From the NCBI GenBank assembly GCA_005408345.1, contig SEMN01000352.1, positions 124,001 to 188,000 of the forward strand: a stretch of DNA of 64,000 nt. Direction: 5' to 3'. Shown in pieces: positions 11,701-22,240 of the stretch. Both the position numbers and the translations under genes were made by a program. This stretch comes from Macquaria australasica (Eukaryota; Chordata; Actinopteri; Centrarchiformes; Percichthyidae). The notes under the pieces are model-generated. The model did not search any database, was not told the origin of the DNA, and worked only from the letters and a program-made list of their open reading frames with translations. The first letter of the stretch is position 1; every line of letters begins with the position of its first letter.

Positions 11701-14700
11701 CAACATGACGTGAAAGATCAAAGCAGCTGCCCAATTAACACACACAAGTGTTGTATAATGAGAAGGGTGGTCTGTTTGAGAGTCTGCTAAATCTCTATGG
11801 AAACTTGTTCAGAGGAAATGTAAACTGAATATACTCCTGATTACAGATATATGACAATAAATAGATCAGTCGATAGATATAATTTAATGAGAAGAGATGT
11901 CCTTAACACATTGTAATTACAATTACATTACTGGTGACATGCCTCGCATTTCTGGGTTCATTTGGTTGTTTAAGTGGTGCATATTTAGCCATGCTAGGCG
12001 TCCACCTCTTTGGTCCAGACTGAAGTATCTCAACAACTACTGGACAGATTATCATGGTATTTGGCACACACATTCATGTCCCCCTGAAGATGGATTTTAA
12101 CAACTTTGGTGAGCCGCTGACTTCTCCTGTAGCGCCACCAGCAGGACAAAATTCATATTTTCTGTGACATATCTCAACATCTGTTCAATGGATTGGCACA
12201 CAATTTTGTACAGACATTCAGGGTTCCCAGAGAATGAATCATATTGTCTTTGGTGATCCCCTGACTTTTCCTCTAGTGCCATCATCAGGTCAACATTTCA
12301 ATTTGTCCAATAATTGCTTTTATGACGACATACCTGCAAAACTAATGACATTCCCATCAGCCTCAGCTGTACTTTGTGTTTAGTGCTAATAATCAAATAT
12401 CAGCATGATGGTGAACATGGTTAACATTACAAATGCTAAACATCAGCATGTTAGGATTGTCATTGTGAGCATTTTACTGTAGCATGTTTACATTAGCAGT
12501 TAGCTCAAAGCACCGGTGTTCCTTAGTAGACTCTTCTCGTCTTGTTAGGTGAAGAATACAATTAAATGATTAAATGACTAAATAAAATGTCCTCAGTCTT
12601 TGTTCTTGTTTTGTTAAAAATGTGGCTAAACGCAGAGGTGATAATGTTGTGATAATGCATCTTTGTGAATCTCCAGGCCTTTTTAGTCATTTGAAAAAAC
12701 GCTTCATAATTATCCTGTATGCACCTTCACTTTTTAATTTCCAACTGGCTTCAGTATCAATGTAAATATTCTCATCTATACATCTGATATGTCTAACGTA
12801 ATCCTGGTAAATGTAACTGCAGTACAACTAGACAATGGGGGTTGAAAGACAGTTTGTACACTAGAAATAAATCACATCTTTTCATGACAGAATAACACTA
12901 ATGATATTAAAGTATTTGGATCGTTTATTTAAATTACACTTGTGTTCTATGTACTGATACCAGGTAGGTCACTCAGTAGTCGTGGTCCATCTGTAGTTTG
13001 TCAGCCATTTCTTTGGTTTTGAGACTGCAGGCAGGCTGACATTATAGTTTGTTTAAAGTGTATGATCATAAGGTTTGTTCATGCAAAGAAAGGGGAGTTG
13101 TTCAGATGGAGTTATATTCCGCCATCTTCATCATATCACATGCTGATACATCTGGAAGGATTTAAGGGTGTAGTACAGCGCTCCTACAGATTCTGTTCAA
13201 TTGAAGAAACAAAGTCCTTATTCATGTATTTGAAAAGTGTGTAACAGCTGTTTTGCCCACTTTGGTTTTGAATAAAAAACCCCAAAAATCCCCTAGTCTT
13301 GACTGACATCAACAGGGTTTCACCTGAGTTGTATTTGGAGAAGATGTGCGCCCACTCCTCTCCGCTGTGCGCCAGGCTGTTGGCCAGGCGGACTCTCTGC
13401 CAGGCCAGCAGGCTGTGAGGGCCGAGCTGGGAGAACAGAGAGACGTTGAAGACACCGATGGAGGTCTGAGTCATCAGCAGGCCGCTATCAAGAAGGTAGA
13501 AGTCATCCAGAGACATCAGGAAGCCTGGAGGAGGAGGAGGAGGAGGAGGAGGAGGAAGTAAACAGAGTTGCGATGAGATAATTTCTTGTCCTCACCTACA
13601 ACATACAGCGTGCATGTAGGTTGTATGACTATTTGTCAGTAGTGGAAAGTACCTACACTGAAATACAGGTACTGTTTTCAAGAACAATTTTGAGGTACTT
13701 GTACTTTACTTGAGTATTTCCATATTATATTATTTTATACTTCTACTGCACAACATTTCAGAGGGAAATATTACACTTTTTACTCTATCACATGTTGTGA
13801 CAGCTATAATTACTGGTTACTTCGAAGATGAAGATTTGTTTTGTGTGTTTTGATTCGCTCTCGCTCTTCTCGTGTTGACATTCTTGATCACAGAAAGCAA
13901 CTGTTTTCAGCAAATTAGCTCTAAAAACCCACTGTAAAGCTAGTAACTAGCTGGTGAACATGGTGGAGCATTTAGCAGCAAAAGAGCCACATATTTCCCT
14001 CCTGAGTTGGTGGAGACCAAAATCATAGCTAAAATGTATTACAACATACAGGAAGAATAAATACTTCCACTTCTTTTAATACTCCTGCTACTACCATCAT
14101 ATTACCATCACTTCTGCTGCTGCTGCTACTATTAATAATGAACATACAATACTGCTGCTGCTATCAATAATCAAAATCCTAGGCAGAGGAATATTTCCAT
14201 CACAGCGACTTCTACTTCTGCATAAAGTACTTTTATTGAACATTTTCTTGTTCTGTTTGGCCCTGATCTGCTGTGTGTGCTAAATGTTTCACATTGTCAG
14301 AGAGAAAGCAGCTTAAGAAGGCTGCAGGGGTCACACACCACCTCCAGTGGCTGGAGGGTATTTCACCTCTTCATTTTAATATAGTGAAGTGACATCCTTG
14401 GCCTCTAAAAATAGTGCTTTAAAACCACTTGTGTTCTGATAGCAATGGAGCCTGTAAGAGGATTTTTATGGCCTGGACCACTCTGCAAATCTTTGCCCAC
14501 AAAATTACTCAGCCTCCTCTGACTTGACAGAGAGGGAATACTTTTAACCGGGGCTCTGTTTTGGGTGGACGTTTCCTCGTCACTGACTAAGCTGTGTGCT
14601 TAGCAGAAGAATTACTTTCAGCAGAGAATGTTCATTGAGGATTTGGGTTAAGTCCTTGATGTCAGTGTTTATATTTTCCAAGATGAAAACAAAACCGTGT

Positions 14701-17700
14701 GGATTAGCGACAAGCTGTTCACCTCAGCTCAGGGCTCATACAAGAAAGCCACGCATTGCTGTGCAGTAGGTTGACAAACTCCACTGCTCAAAATTCAGGT
14801 CATGTACTCTGAAAACATGGTTTCATCTACAAGCTGTAAATCTCACTTATGCCTACTTTGCTTATGCCTCGTAGGATCCTCATAGACCCCACCCACCCCA
14901 ACAGACTGTTTGAGCTGCTACCGTCTGGCAAACGGTATCGCAGCCTCAAAGCCAGGACCAGCAGGCTAAAGGACAGCTTTTTCCATCAAGCAACCAGGCT
15001 CTTAAACAACTGACTATAGGGCCTGGGCCCTCGCCTGCTGCCATTGAACTAACCATAGATCACACACCCGCACTGGTCACTTTACAATATTTATACTACC
15101 ACTCGCCACTTTACCCCCTCACCAATTATTTACTCTTATTTGTATTATATTTTTATTCTTATTTATTTGTATCATATTGTACTTCTTCTTTTTTATAGTC
15201 TTTACAGTTATAGCTATGGCTTTTCTTATAGTATTATATTTTTATTCTCATTTTTTCTTTTTTTGTATATACTGTAGTATATTGCCCTCTTGTTTTTATA
15301 TATAACCTATTTATTGTGTATTGTACTGCAAGGGGGGGAGCCAAAACATAAGAATTTTACTGTTTTTGTACTTGTATGAAAACACGTAACAATAAAACTC
15401 TTGAATCTTGAATCATGTCAGTCCTCTGATGATCTTTGAGGAGAAAGTGTAAATACAGACTTGTGCAGCTCATATGTGTGATATTGTTCTTCATGCGAGT
15501 GTGTGTTTGTGTGTACCAGGGTAGCTGCTGAACGACATCTTTCCAGTGGCGGTGTGTGTGTCAGACAACCTGAAGTCCCAGTGTTTATAGATGCGCATGG
15601 TGGCTGCATATGTATACCAGCTCGAGTGGCCAAACAGCAGGTTCTCAAAGCCTGGCAGCACCTTCGACACAGAGAGGAGAGAGAGGGGGGTTGTGAAGAT
15701 GGACGTGTGCATATTGTGTCTTGTGTTGCAGGCAATAAAACAAAGCTTTTCTTACTAGGTAGGGCATGTACGCTATTTAAAAGAAAAAGAATCACTCTTG
15801 AATTGTAATAACAATTTTTATCATTTGAATTTGGCGATCCCTAAACTTTATGTCCAGGTCAAAATGTCAATTTGTCTGCAAAACTAGTGACATTCCCGTC
15901 AGCCTCAGCTGCACTCAGCTGCGTTTAGTGCGAATTAGCAAATATTAGCATGCTGCCATGCTAGCATTAGCTTTTAGCTCAAAGCACCGATGCACCATGC
16001 TGGAGTCACTAGCATGGTTGTAGATTCTCAGTCGTGTTTGTAATTAACCTGAATTTGTGTCATTATTAAGCAGAAAGACTGGACTTGAATTAGGTTGCCA
16101 TATTTACATGTAATGCAAATTGGCCCTTTGAACAATCCTAAAACCCTGTAATTTAACCTTTTAATTTCCTTCATTTCCCATAATGTGTTTCAACAAACCC
16201 AACAGAAACAGATGAATATTTCACTCATAGTGGTAAATGTGACACCTTTAGTAAAGAATAAGCAGACACAGTAGGAAATATTTCATGTAAATTGGGGGCC
16301 ACTTAAGTAAAGTTAATTTAATTTATGCACATAAATAATAGCAACATTAGGGTTCCTGGAATAAAATCTAATGAATTAAAAAAAACCTAACGATGTAGGA
16401 TTTCTGATTGCACAGCATCACTCAGTGTCCTCACTTCCATTTGCACTTTGTCTTTGTTGCCTGAATGGGTGTAGGTGGAAGAGAAAATATCCCCCTCCTA
16501 ATGGCCTTTCACACTCATTGACAAACAAGAAGAGGGAAACCCATGCACAAGGACTGACAATAAAACTAATTAGGCCTACGCTGAGGCTTCCCAAGTGCTC
16601 CCTCACAGCTTGAGCCAAATGAGCTTGGCCTAACCTTGATGAGAGCCGTGCAGTGGCCCATTCCTGGCATCCTGAAAGCGCCAGCCCCCGTGGAGGAGTT
16701 GGAGCGAGGTGTCAGAGCTGGGACGAGGTCCAGGAGGTCGCCAACACCGTTCAGAAACTGGAGGGCAAACGCTGATAGAGGCTGGGCAGGAAGTGGCAGA
16801 GATGAATGGAACGATACTGTGACAACTCTCTCACCATCTCTCCAACACACACACAAACACACACACACACACACACACATTCACACACACACACACACCT
16901 CTCTGTGTTTGCTTTTGGCCCACTGTGCAGCTCCGGCGTGGAGGCCGTCCAGCTGGGCCAGGATCAGTCCCAGATGCTTCCACAAGGGGTCGCTGTGTCT
17001 CCTCAGTTTCACCTGCTCTCTGGCCCACTGGTCCTGTTTGCTGCAGATCATTCAGAGAGCCAAGAGGCACTTTGGGCTGTTTCTGTTACTAATTAGTGCA
17101 TTTGGTTGCTTCTCAAATATGAATATTGAAGCCTGTTTAGCCAGACGAAAAATTATATCTCTCCATGGAAACTCTGAATAATGAATTGCTCTCTTTCCTT
17201 TTCACAGTTTTTCAGACTGTTTTTCAGTAGCTGAAGGGAGGAACTTCTCTAGATATATTAAGATAAAGCCTGTATCAGACCAATTTCTGCAAATATATGT
17301 AGATTTAATGTTAGAGTAAGCCATGAATGTGAACCGATAGTAAGACTGTACCTTAAAAACCTTTTCAGGGGATTCAAAACCTTCTCATCCTTTATGAGTT
17401 GAGGGTACATGTTGGAGTAATGGTTGAACATCTGTCTGCGGATAAAAAGAGTAAGAACAGCGGGAGTTAAATCATTTCTATAACACTAAGCAAACACTGT
17501 CAAAACTGTGATCAGAAATAAGAAACCAATTAATTAAACCAATTCAGTGATGTAAAACAATGTTCAGAAAATATATTTTAGCTTTATATACACAATAAAA
17601 AATGCCTTTTGTGTAACATTGTATGAAGATGTACAGCAGCTGCCACATTTTAAAGGCCCTCTCAGTTTTCTCATTATGAGTATTCCCACAATTCATGTTA

Positions 17701-18961
17701 CTGTTATTTTGAATTGATTATTTCTAGATAAAGTAATACAATATAGAGTTGCTTTTCTTTGCATTTGGAATATGTTAACACTGATACGAGTCTTTTACAA
17801 CACAATGCTGTATAACAGGCCCCATAATAGCCCTCAGTAAGCCAAGTGACGGTGTGACAGTGAGCCAAAGCTAAATAGAGCAAAACACCTTTAGAGTAAA
17901 AGTCAGCTGATGATGTGTCCAGGTGAGTTTGTCCGGTGAGTCTGTGGGCTCATAGAGTTTCGGTTCGAGATATTTCATACAAATTAGTGATGTGATACTC
18001 ACCGAGCAGTGAGATAACCTTCCAGGTACCCAGCCAGGAAGAAGGTGGTCTCGTCTTCCTGCGTGATTCCTCCATGACCTGCGCAGATCTCCAAGACGCC
18101 CCATCCGGAGAGGAGCAGAGTGTCATTGAAGTACCCATAGGCTCCCCCCTCTGTCTCCATCACCCCCTCCTTCAGTATCACACTTTTCTGGGCAGCATCC
18201 CAGTACACGGTGGCCTCTTGGAGCTCTACCATTGTAGCAGGATGGACGGGGTTACAGGGTTGAGGTTAGATAACACACATTATGTAAGATAATGTCATAA
18301 CACCTATAGAATGAACCATAAAGGAAAACACCGCTTTTTTTTACATTTTCTTATTTGTTGCTCGACTGGTTTGCATTAAATGAATATTAATCTTTATAAA
18401 CTAGCACAAGGGATCACATTGAAAAATGTTTTACTTGAATATAATTTACTATTTGAAACTAAATCTGATTTACTGGATGGGTAAGTTTGTACAAGTACAA
18501 GGAAACATACTGGGTTTTGTCCCAGTAAACATTAGTGAACATAAAGGGACGCAAAACCATTTAAATAGCGTATACAATTTCTTTAATATGTATTGATGTG
18601 GTATTTCTAGGCTGATCATTATGTCATTTAAAAAAAAATAAAAAATACAAAATACATTTAAATGAATACATGTAGATAAACAAGTAAATAGAATAGAATA
18701 GAGCAAAACAGAACAAACAAAAATTAGCATTATATAAACTAACATATAGCTAGGTGCCACCATGAACAGTGTATGTTTGCCGTACGCATTTTCCACATAA
18801 ATAAGCAGCCTCTCTTTTTCAACAGTAGGTTTAACAGAATTATAGTGGATTCAAAATTAGTTTTTCTCGTCCACACCACGGGGATGTTACTCACGGTAAG
18901 TTTGCACTGACGCAGCCAAAGTGCTCAGCAATACGCACAGTTTGATGCTCTGCTTCTCCAT
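8751..18961 (-). CDS. plbd1: plbd1, phospholipase B domain-containing 1 (11 coding exons)
   Basis: Coding exons in transcript order: 18961-18895, 18225-18003, 17435-17352, 17040-16899, 16781-16635, 15661-15517, 13524-13324, 10237-10097, 9985-9800, 9646-9540, 8927-8751. They join in frame with GT/AG ends to 539 aa (human about 553). The N-terminus has a basic start and the hydrophobic stretch IKLCVLLSTLAASV, a likely signal peptide. Family landmarks include GWGVLEICAG, GHCTALIK, SSWYTYAATMRIYKHWDF, SLDDFYLL, IFSKYNSGTYN, YDLCPRAKI, RRDQAKV and PGGCYDTKV. The family is made of lysosomal/granule Ntn-hydrolase-fold proteins that mature by internal cleavage before a Cys; Cys216 of GHCTALIK is the expected nucleophile. 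Reported activity is removal of acyl chains from phospholipids. The gene appears intact. It runs divergently from cby1 across a tRNA gene. Confidence 0.95.
9125..9290 (+). repeat. Dispersed repeat R1, partial copy (plbd1 intron 10)
   Basis: It shares ATGTTAGCATTGTCATTGTG, TTTAGCTTAAAGCACC and the ending GTAGACTCTTAGTCTTG with the copy at 11985-12585. It also shares the following ATGATTAAATGACTAAA segment. Confidence 0.7.
10655..11090 (-). repeat. Dispersed repeat R1, reverse-oriented long copy (plbd1 intron 7)
   Basis: Reading on the minus strand it contains CAGACTGAAATATCTCAACA-like sequence, ATTGCCATTAAATTTTATAC, CATTCATGGTCCC, the AGGATGAATCCTAATGACTC block, GTGCCACCAGCAGGTC, and then the GCTAAC/AGCATG-rich end. 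It is inverted relative to the copy at 11985-12585, about 0.9 kb away. A short (GGGTTA)3 run lies inside it. Confidence 0.7.
10866..10883 (+). repeat. Short telomere-like (GGGTTA)3
   Basis: Three perfect copies of the vertebrate telomere hexamer inside an R1 repeat copy. It is too short to indicate a chromosome fusion. Confidence 0.8.
11985..12585 (+). repeat. Dispersed repeat R1, forward long copy (plbd1 intron 7)
   Basis: It contains two tandemly related blocks: GTCCAGACTGAAGTATCTCA with CTGACTTCTCCTGTAGCGCC, then TTTGGTGATCCCCTGACTTT with CTCTAGTGCCATCATCAGGT. The GCTAA-rich end follows (AGCATGTTAGGATTGTCATT, GTTAGCTCAAAGCACC). Related copies are at 9125, 10655, 15835, 35305, 36690 and 49405. 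Confidence 0.75.
13527..13557. repeat. (GGA)n tract forming the plbd1 exon 7 pyrimidine tract
   Basis: On the minus strand this is (TCC)n running directly into the CAG acceptor of exon 7 (exon starts at 13524). The trinucleotide repeat therefore serves as the polypyrimidine tract. Confidence 0.85.
14873..15414 (+). mobile_element. 5'-truncated LINE 3' end (CR1/L2/Rex type)
   Basis: An open frame at 14873-15013 encodes 46 aa, including LFELLPSGKRYRSLKARTSR and LKDSFFHQATRLLNN, then a stop. This is the C-terminal pattern seen in fish non-LTR retrotransposon ORF2 proteins. An AT-rich 3' UTR follows and ends in a short tandem tail, CTTGAATCTTGAATC, instead of poly(A), typical of the CR1/L2/Rex1 group. 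It lies in plbd1 intron 6. Confidence 0.75.
15835..16040 (+). repeat. Dispersed repeat R1, partial copy (plbd1 intron 5)
   Basis: It shares CATTCCCGTCAGCCTCAGCT, TTAGCATGCTGCCATGCTAG and TTTTAGCTCAAAGCACC with other R1 copies. Confidence 0.65.
16844..16898. repeat. (AC)n microsatellite at the plbd1 intron 4 donor
   Basis: An interrupted AC run on plus, GT on the transcript strand. It starts immediately at the exon 4 boundary (16899) and occupies nearly half of the 117-bp intron 4. Confidence 0.95.
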
Positions 18962-19169
18962 GTTAGCTGATATATTCCTGCGAGTCTCTCTGTCTTTCAA
19001 TAATTAAATGTTGTTACGGTCACTTCTATTGAGAGCGACGGAGACGAAGTGTGATTTCTCAGGAGTCGCTGGAGCGTTGTTCTTCGGTTGTTGTTGCTGT
19101 TGTTGTTAATTGCGCGAAACATTTTGCGTTACCGTCATAATAATCCGTGCACAAATTTGTCCTTCTGAG

Positions 19170-19173
19170 AAAA
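19170..19173 (-). terminator. Pol III terminator of the tRNA
   Basis: A TTTT run on the minus strand 8-11 nt after the tRNA 3' end, as expected for RNA polymerase III. Confidence 0.7.
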
Positions 19174-19180
19174 CACAACC

Positions 19181-19252
19181 ACCCCAGATGGGACTCGAAC
19201 CCACAATCCCTGGCTTAGGAGGCCAGTGCCTTATCCATTAGGCCACTGGGGC
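19181..19252 (-). tRNA. tRNA-Arg, anticodon CCT
   Basis: The 72-nt reverse complement folds as a standard cloverleaf. The acceptor stem is GCCCCAG/CTGGGGT with one G-U pair. The anticodon stem is CTGGC/GCCAG around loop CTCCTAA (anticodon at 19217-19219), and the T-loop is TTCGAGT. It is nearly identical to the vertebrate tRNA-Arg(CCT) consensus and decodes AGG. No intron is present, and no CCA is encoded, as normal for eukaryotes. It lies about 220 bp upstream of the plbd1 ATG, between the plbd1 and cby1 5' ends. Confidence 0.97.
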
Positions 19253-19689
19253 TGTACGAAGGATGGGTGGGGTCACAGTCCTTTATATCCTTCAAGACTA
19301 ACTAACGGCAGTTTTGCATTTTTATTACTTGACACCTCAGTTTTGACAAGCTATGTTTCTGAAACAACATTTTTAGTCATTTCTCTGAATATACACTGAG
19401 TTCAAGGTAAATAATGCTTGGAAAGGCCTTGCGACGCGATCACCATGGTGATGCGCTTACGTTTCACGGATGGTTCCATTATCTCCCCTAAATAGGGGTA
19501 TTTATATTATCCTAATGCGACTTTGACTATTAAAATGTGCATACAACGCCCTACGTAGATCATTCAAGCGCCGAGTTACATTTTAAATGTCTTAAACTTG
19601 CTGGTGCTGGCAAAATCCCTTCCAACTGTTTAAACTGAAGCCGCGCAACATGTCAGAGTGTTGCCCATTTTGGACAAATGGAGCTTTCA

Positions 19690-19778
19690 CACTTGCGCAG
19701 TAGCAAGCATGGCTTTGTTTGGAGAGGAAGAAGTTTCAGCCGACACGTTAAGAATTTAAATAGATAGTCTGTATGGAG
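19690..19778 (+). other. Probable cby1 non-coding first exon
   Basis: A GTAAAT donor follows at 19779. The splice acceptor at 20012-20013 (ATACAG) precedes the coding exon, giving a short 5' UTR. A TGCGCA motif near 19694 may be part of the promoter. The transcription start is not determined, so the left edge is approximate. Confidence 0.5.
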
Positions 19779-19951
19779 GTAAATATATTAGCTATATAGT
19801 TTTCAGTGACACGACAGCTACTAACCCACCTGTGAGGCAGTCGACAGTTTCAATTAAATGTCAGGTATGAGAAGTAGTGTTAGCCACCTAGCATTGCCTC
19901 GGTAATGTAGCGTTAGCAACGGCAAACGTACACTGTTGCTACGTGATACTG

Positions 19952-19952
<1 letters not shown>

Positions 19953-19982
<30 letters not shown>
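19953..19982. repeat. (TA)n microsatellite
   Basis: Pure TA run in the cby1 5' intron. Confidence 0.95.
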
Positions 19983-19986
<4 letters not shown>

Positions 19987-20034
19987 ATATTAATGCTGCC
20001 ACCTTTTATACAGGACCTTAAAAAGTCACTGAAG

Positions 20035-21449
20035 ATGCCGCTCTTTGGAAATACATTCAGTCCGAAGAAGACTCCGCCTCGCAAATCCGCATCTCTGTCC
20101 AGCCTTCACACGGTGAGTTTGGAGCTCAGCTGTTCCCGAAAAGCTTAAATGAAGTGCAAATAAGTTCAAATAAAGGGCCTTATTAAATCTACGCTCATCC
20201 TTAAAGACGACACACGAAGTAAAAAGTCGTGTTTTGAGACGTGGATTGTGCAGAAGGGGCCACAGCTTGATGCTGTTCATTGGGTGTGTGGGTAGACTGA
20301 TCTGTTGTTGTTGTTGTTGTTGTTGTTGTTTTACCTTCTCGTCTCTTAGTTGGATCGCTCAACAAGAGAAATGGAGCTGGGCATTGAGTATGGACCTCCT
20401 GTGATGAACATTGGAGGCCAGAGCTGGAAATTTGAAGAGGGACAGTGGATAACAGGTAGTGAACACGGACCGGTGCAGTTTCTTGCTCTTCTTGCCACAT
20501 CTGCTGGATCACTGTTCGCCTCTGAATGGCCAACACAACATTAATTCTGGTTTTTTTTTTTTTTGTTTGTTTTTGTTTTTCTTCCTGTTTTTGTCGAACC
20601 AGAATCGGATGGGAATGGGTCCGGTAGGGAACTGCAGCGGCTTAAGAAAAGAAATGTGCAGCTGGAGGAAGAGAACAACCTCCTGAAACTAAAGATTGAA
20701 ATTCTCTTGGACATGGTAAGAACCGAGCACCTTTAAGATAAGATGAGCCTTTATTGTCCCACAGCGGGGACATTTTCAGCGTTGCAGCAGCCAGCAAAAG
20801 TGTCATATATAGAAATACAATAAAAATAAATAGAAAAATAGAAAAATAGTCCTGTACACAGTATAGACAGAAATAAATAATAGAGTGACTGAGTGCAGTT
20901 GTAAGTATGAACAAATAGATAAGATAAAAATATTGCACATATATAATATACATGTACATGAAAATATTTCACAGCAACATATGAAGTAGATAACATCGTG
21001 AATAAAATATATGCATGAAGATAATGCACAGCAGCAGATGAAGTATAGTAGTGAATAGTCTGCACACTGACAGTCAATGTAGATTACCGGGATACTTTGA
21101 TTATGCCCTTACATTCTCAAGAACATTAAAGACGCTTTCTTCCTCAAACCCCTGTCAGAGAGATGCAGTGACCTTTGGATAAACCTGTGTTTGACATTTG
21201 TGAAATAGATATTATCACCCTCAGGCTCCGTAACTGCAACATAGGTTTAGCACAGGTCCGACACTGCTTGGCTTTGTTATAAAAGCTTGCTTAATACATT
21301 TTGATTATCCACTCAATTACAAACTTCAGTGGCTGTTACACGACTGATACTTCATCTCTCCCTTCTAGCTGACAGAGACTACCGTGGAGTATCACCTGAT
21401 GGAGAAAGAAGTGGAAGATATAAAGACTGAACATCGAAGGAAGAAATGA
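20035..21449 (+). CDS. cby1: cby1, chibby homolog 1 (4 coding exons)
   Basis: Coding exons: 20035-20112, 20350-20455, 20603-20715, 21369-21449, giving 125 aa (human 126). The N-terminus MPLFGNTFSPKKTPPRKSAS is almost identical to mammalian Chibby. It includes Ser20 in RKSASLS, the known AKT/14-3-3 site. The middle has GIEYGPPVMNIGGQSWKFE-GQW. Residues about 71-120 form a Leu-rich coiled coil (LEEENNLLKLKIEILLDML), followed by a basic tail ending HRRKK. Chibby binds beta-catenin, limits Wnt-driven transcription, and acts at the distal centriole/ciliary base. The 3' UTR is short. No defects seen. A LINE-like fragment fills much of intron 3 of the coding region (between the last two exons). Confidence 0.97.
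20302..20331. repeat. (TTG)n microsatellite
   Basis: GTT trinucleotide run in a cby1 intron, about 20 bp upstream of the acceptor of the second coding exon. Confidence 0.9.
20731..21090 (-). mobile_element. LINE 3' end-like fragment
   Basis: The plus strand begins AAGATAAGATGAGCCTTTAT followed by TGTCCCACAGCGGGGAC. On the minus strand this is a LINE 3' end with an AAGAT-type tail, familiar from fish non-LTR elements. The following AT-rich sequence (ATAGAAAAATAGAAAAATAG and ACAGTATAGACAG) fits the 3' UTR of such elements. No coding remnant was recognised. Confidence 0.5.
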
Positions 21450-21581
21450 CAAGTCTGATCTGACCTGATGCCTTCGTCATAGGAAATGTTCTTCAGTCGC
21501 AGAGAGGTCGAAGTGTGTTGATGGAAAAAAAATGTGACTTTGTTTTTTAGTTTTTTTTTTTGCAAGTAAGAACAGAGATAC

Positions 21582-21587
21582 AATAAA
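21582..21587 (+). terminator. cby1 poly(A) signal
   Basis: AATAAA about 130 bp after the cby1 stop codon. The next gene's promoter starts roughly 400 bp further on. Confidence 0.7.
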
Positions 21588-22002
21588 GTGGTCATAATGT
21601 TTCTCATAATGAGGACTCTTGAGTGGTAGGTCTTGGCCCTGCTTGTATTTGTTGCAGCTGAATCAGATTTAGTGACTGTTTTTATTTGTTCTGTCCTGCT
21701 TTTGTTTAACCGTAGCACCATAAATCCGAAACAAGTGTTCAATACACAGCATACCTTCTACATCTTTTTCATCTGTATGGCAGGTATATGCCGGCGTTTT
21801 CTCTTTGGAGATTTAAAAAAAATATATTTACTGTATTTTCTATTCAGATTAAAAGAATATGTGTGTGCGGTAACGTTGCCTGCTCTTGCACAAATAATCC
21901 CAGTGAACTGAGAGTTTATTCCTGACCTTGGGAGCAGCAGTTTGACAAAAAAATAATAATTAAGAATGAGAGGTATCGTACGTCACACTCTCTCTGTAGC
22001 TC

Positions 22003-22074
22003 ATTGGTGGACGTGCGCGTCAGTCAAATGCTCAGGACAGCGATTGGTTGGATTGTCCTGAATGCGCAGGCGCG
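22003..22074 (+). promoter_or_regulatory. pdap1 promoter: two CCAAT boxes and an NRF-1 site
   Basis: Two inverted CCAAT pentamers (ATTGG) occur at 22003 and 22043, 40 bp apart. TGCGCAGGCGCG at 22063-22074 fits the NRF-1 consensus YGCGCANGCGCR exactly. The region is GC-rich, has no clear TATA box, and lies about 170 bp upstream of the pdap1 ATG, typical of a housekeeping promoter. Confidence 0.6.
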
Positions 22075-22240
22075 GGGCCGCAGGCTGTCGTCAGCGAATT
22101 CGGCGTCTCGACGTTTGTGCCTCCGACAGCGGGAGAGACGAAGGAGTTTATAGCACTTTAAACCGCCGCTGTTGCTTGTGTAACTTATATTATTCACTAT
22201 TTAGTAGCGGACGCCATCCGCGTAAACCTCACTTTTAACA

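Noticed and set aside
16636..17181. 181-codon plus-strand open frame
   Set aside because: It runs antisense through plbd1 exons 4 and 5 and a CA microsatellite (His-Thr run).
19953..19982. TA run as a TATA-box promoter for cby1
   Set aside because: It is a microsatellite downstream of the proposed first-exon donor, so it is intronic.
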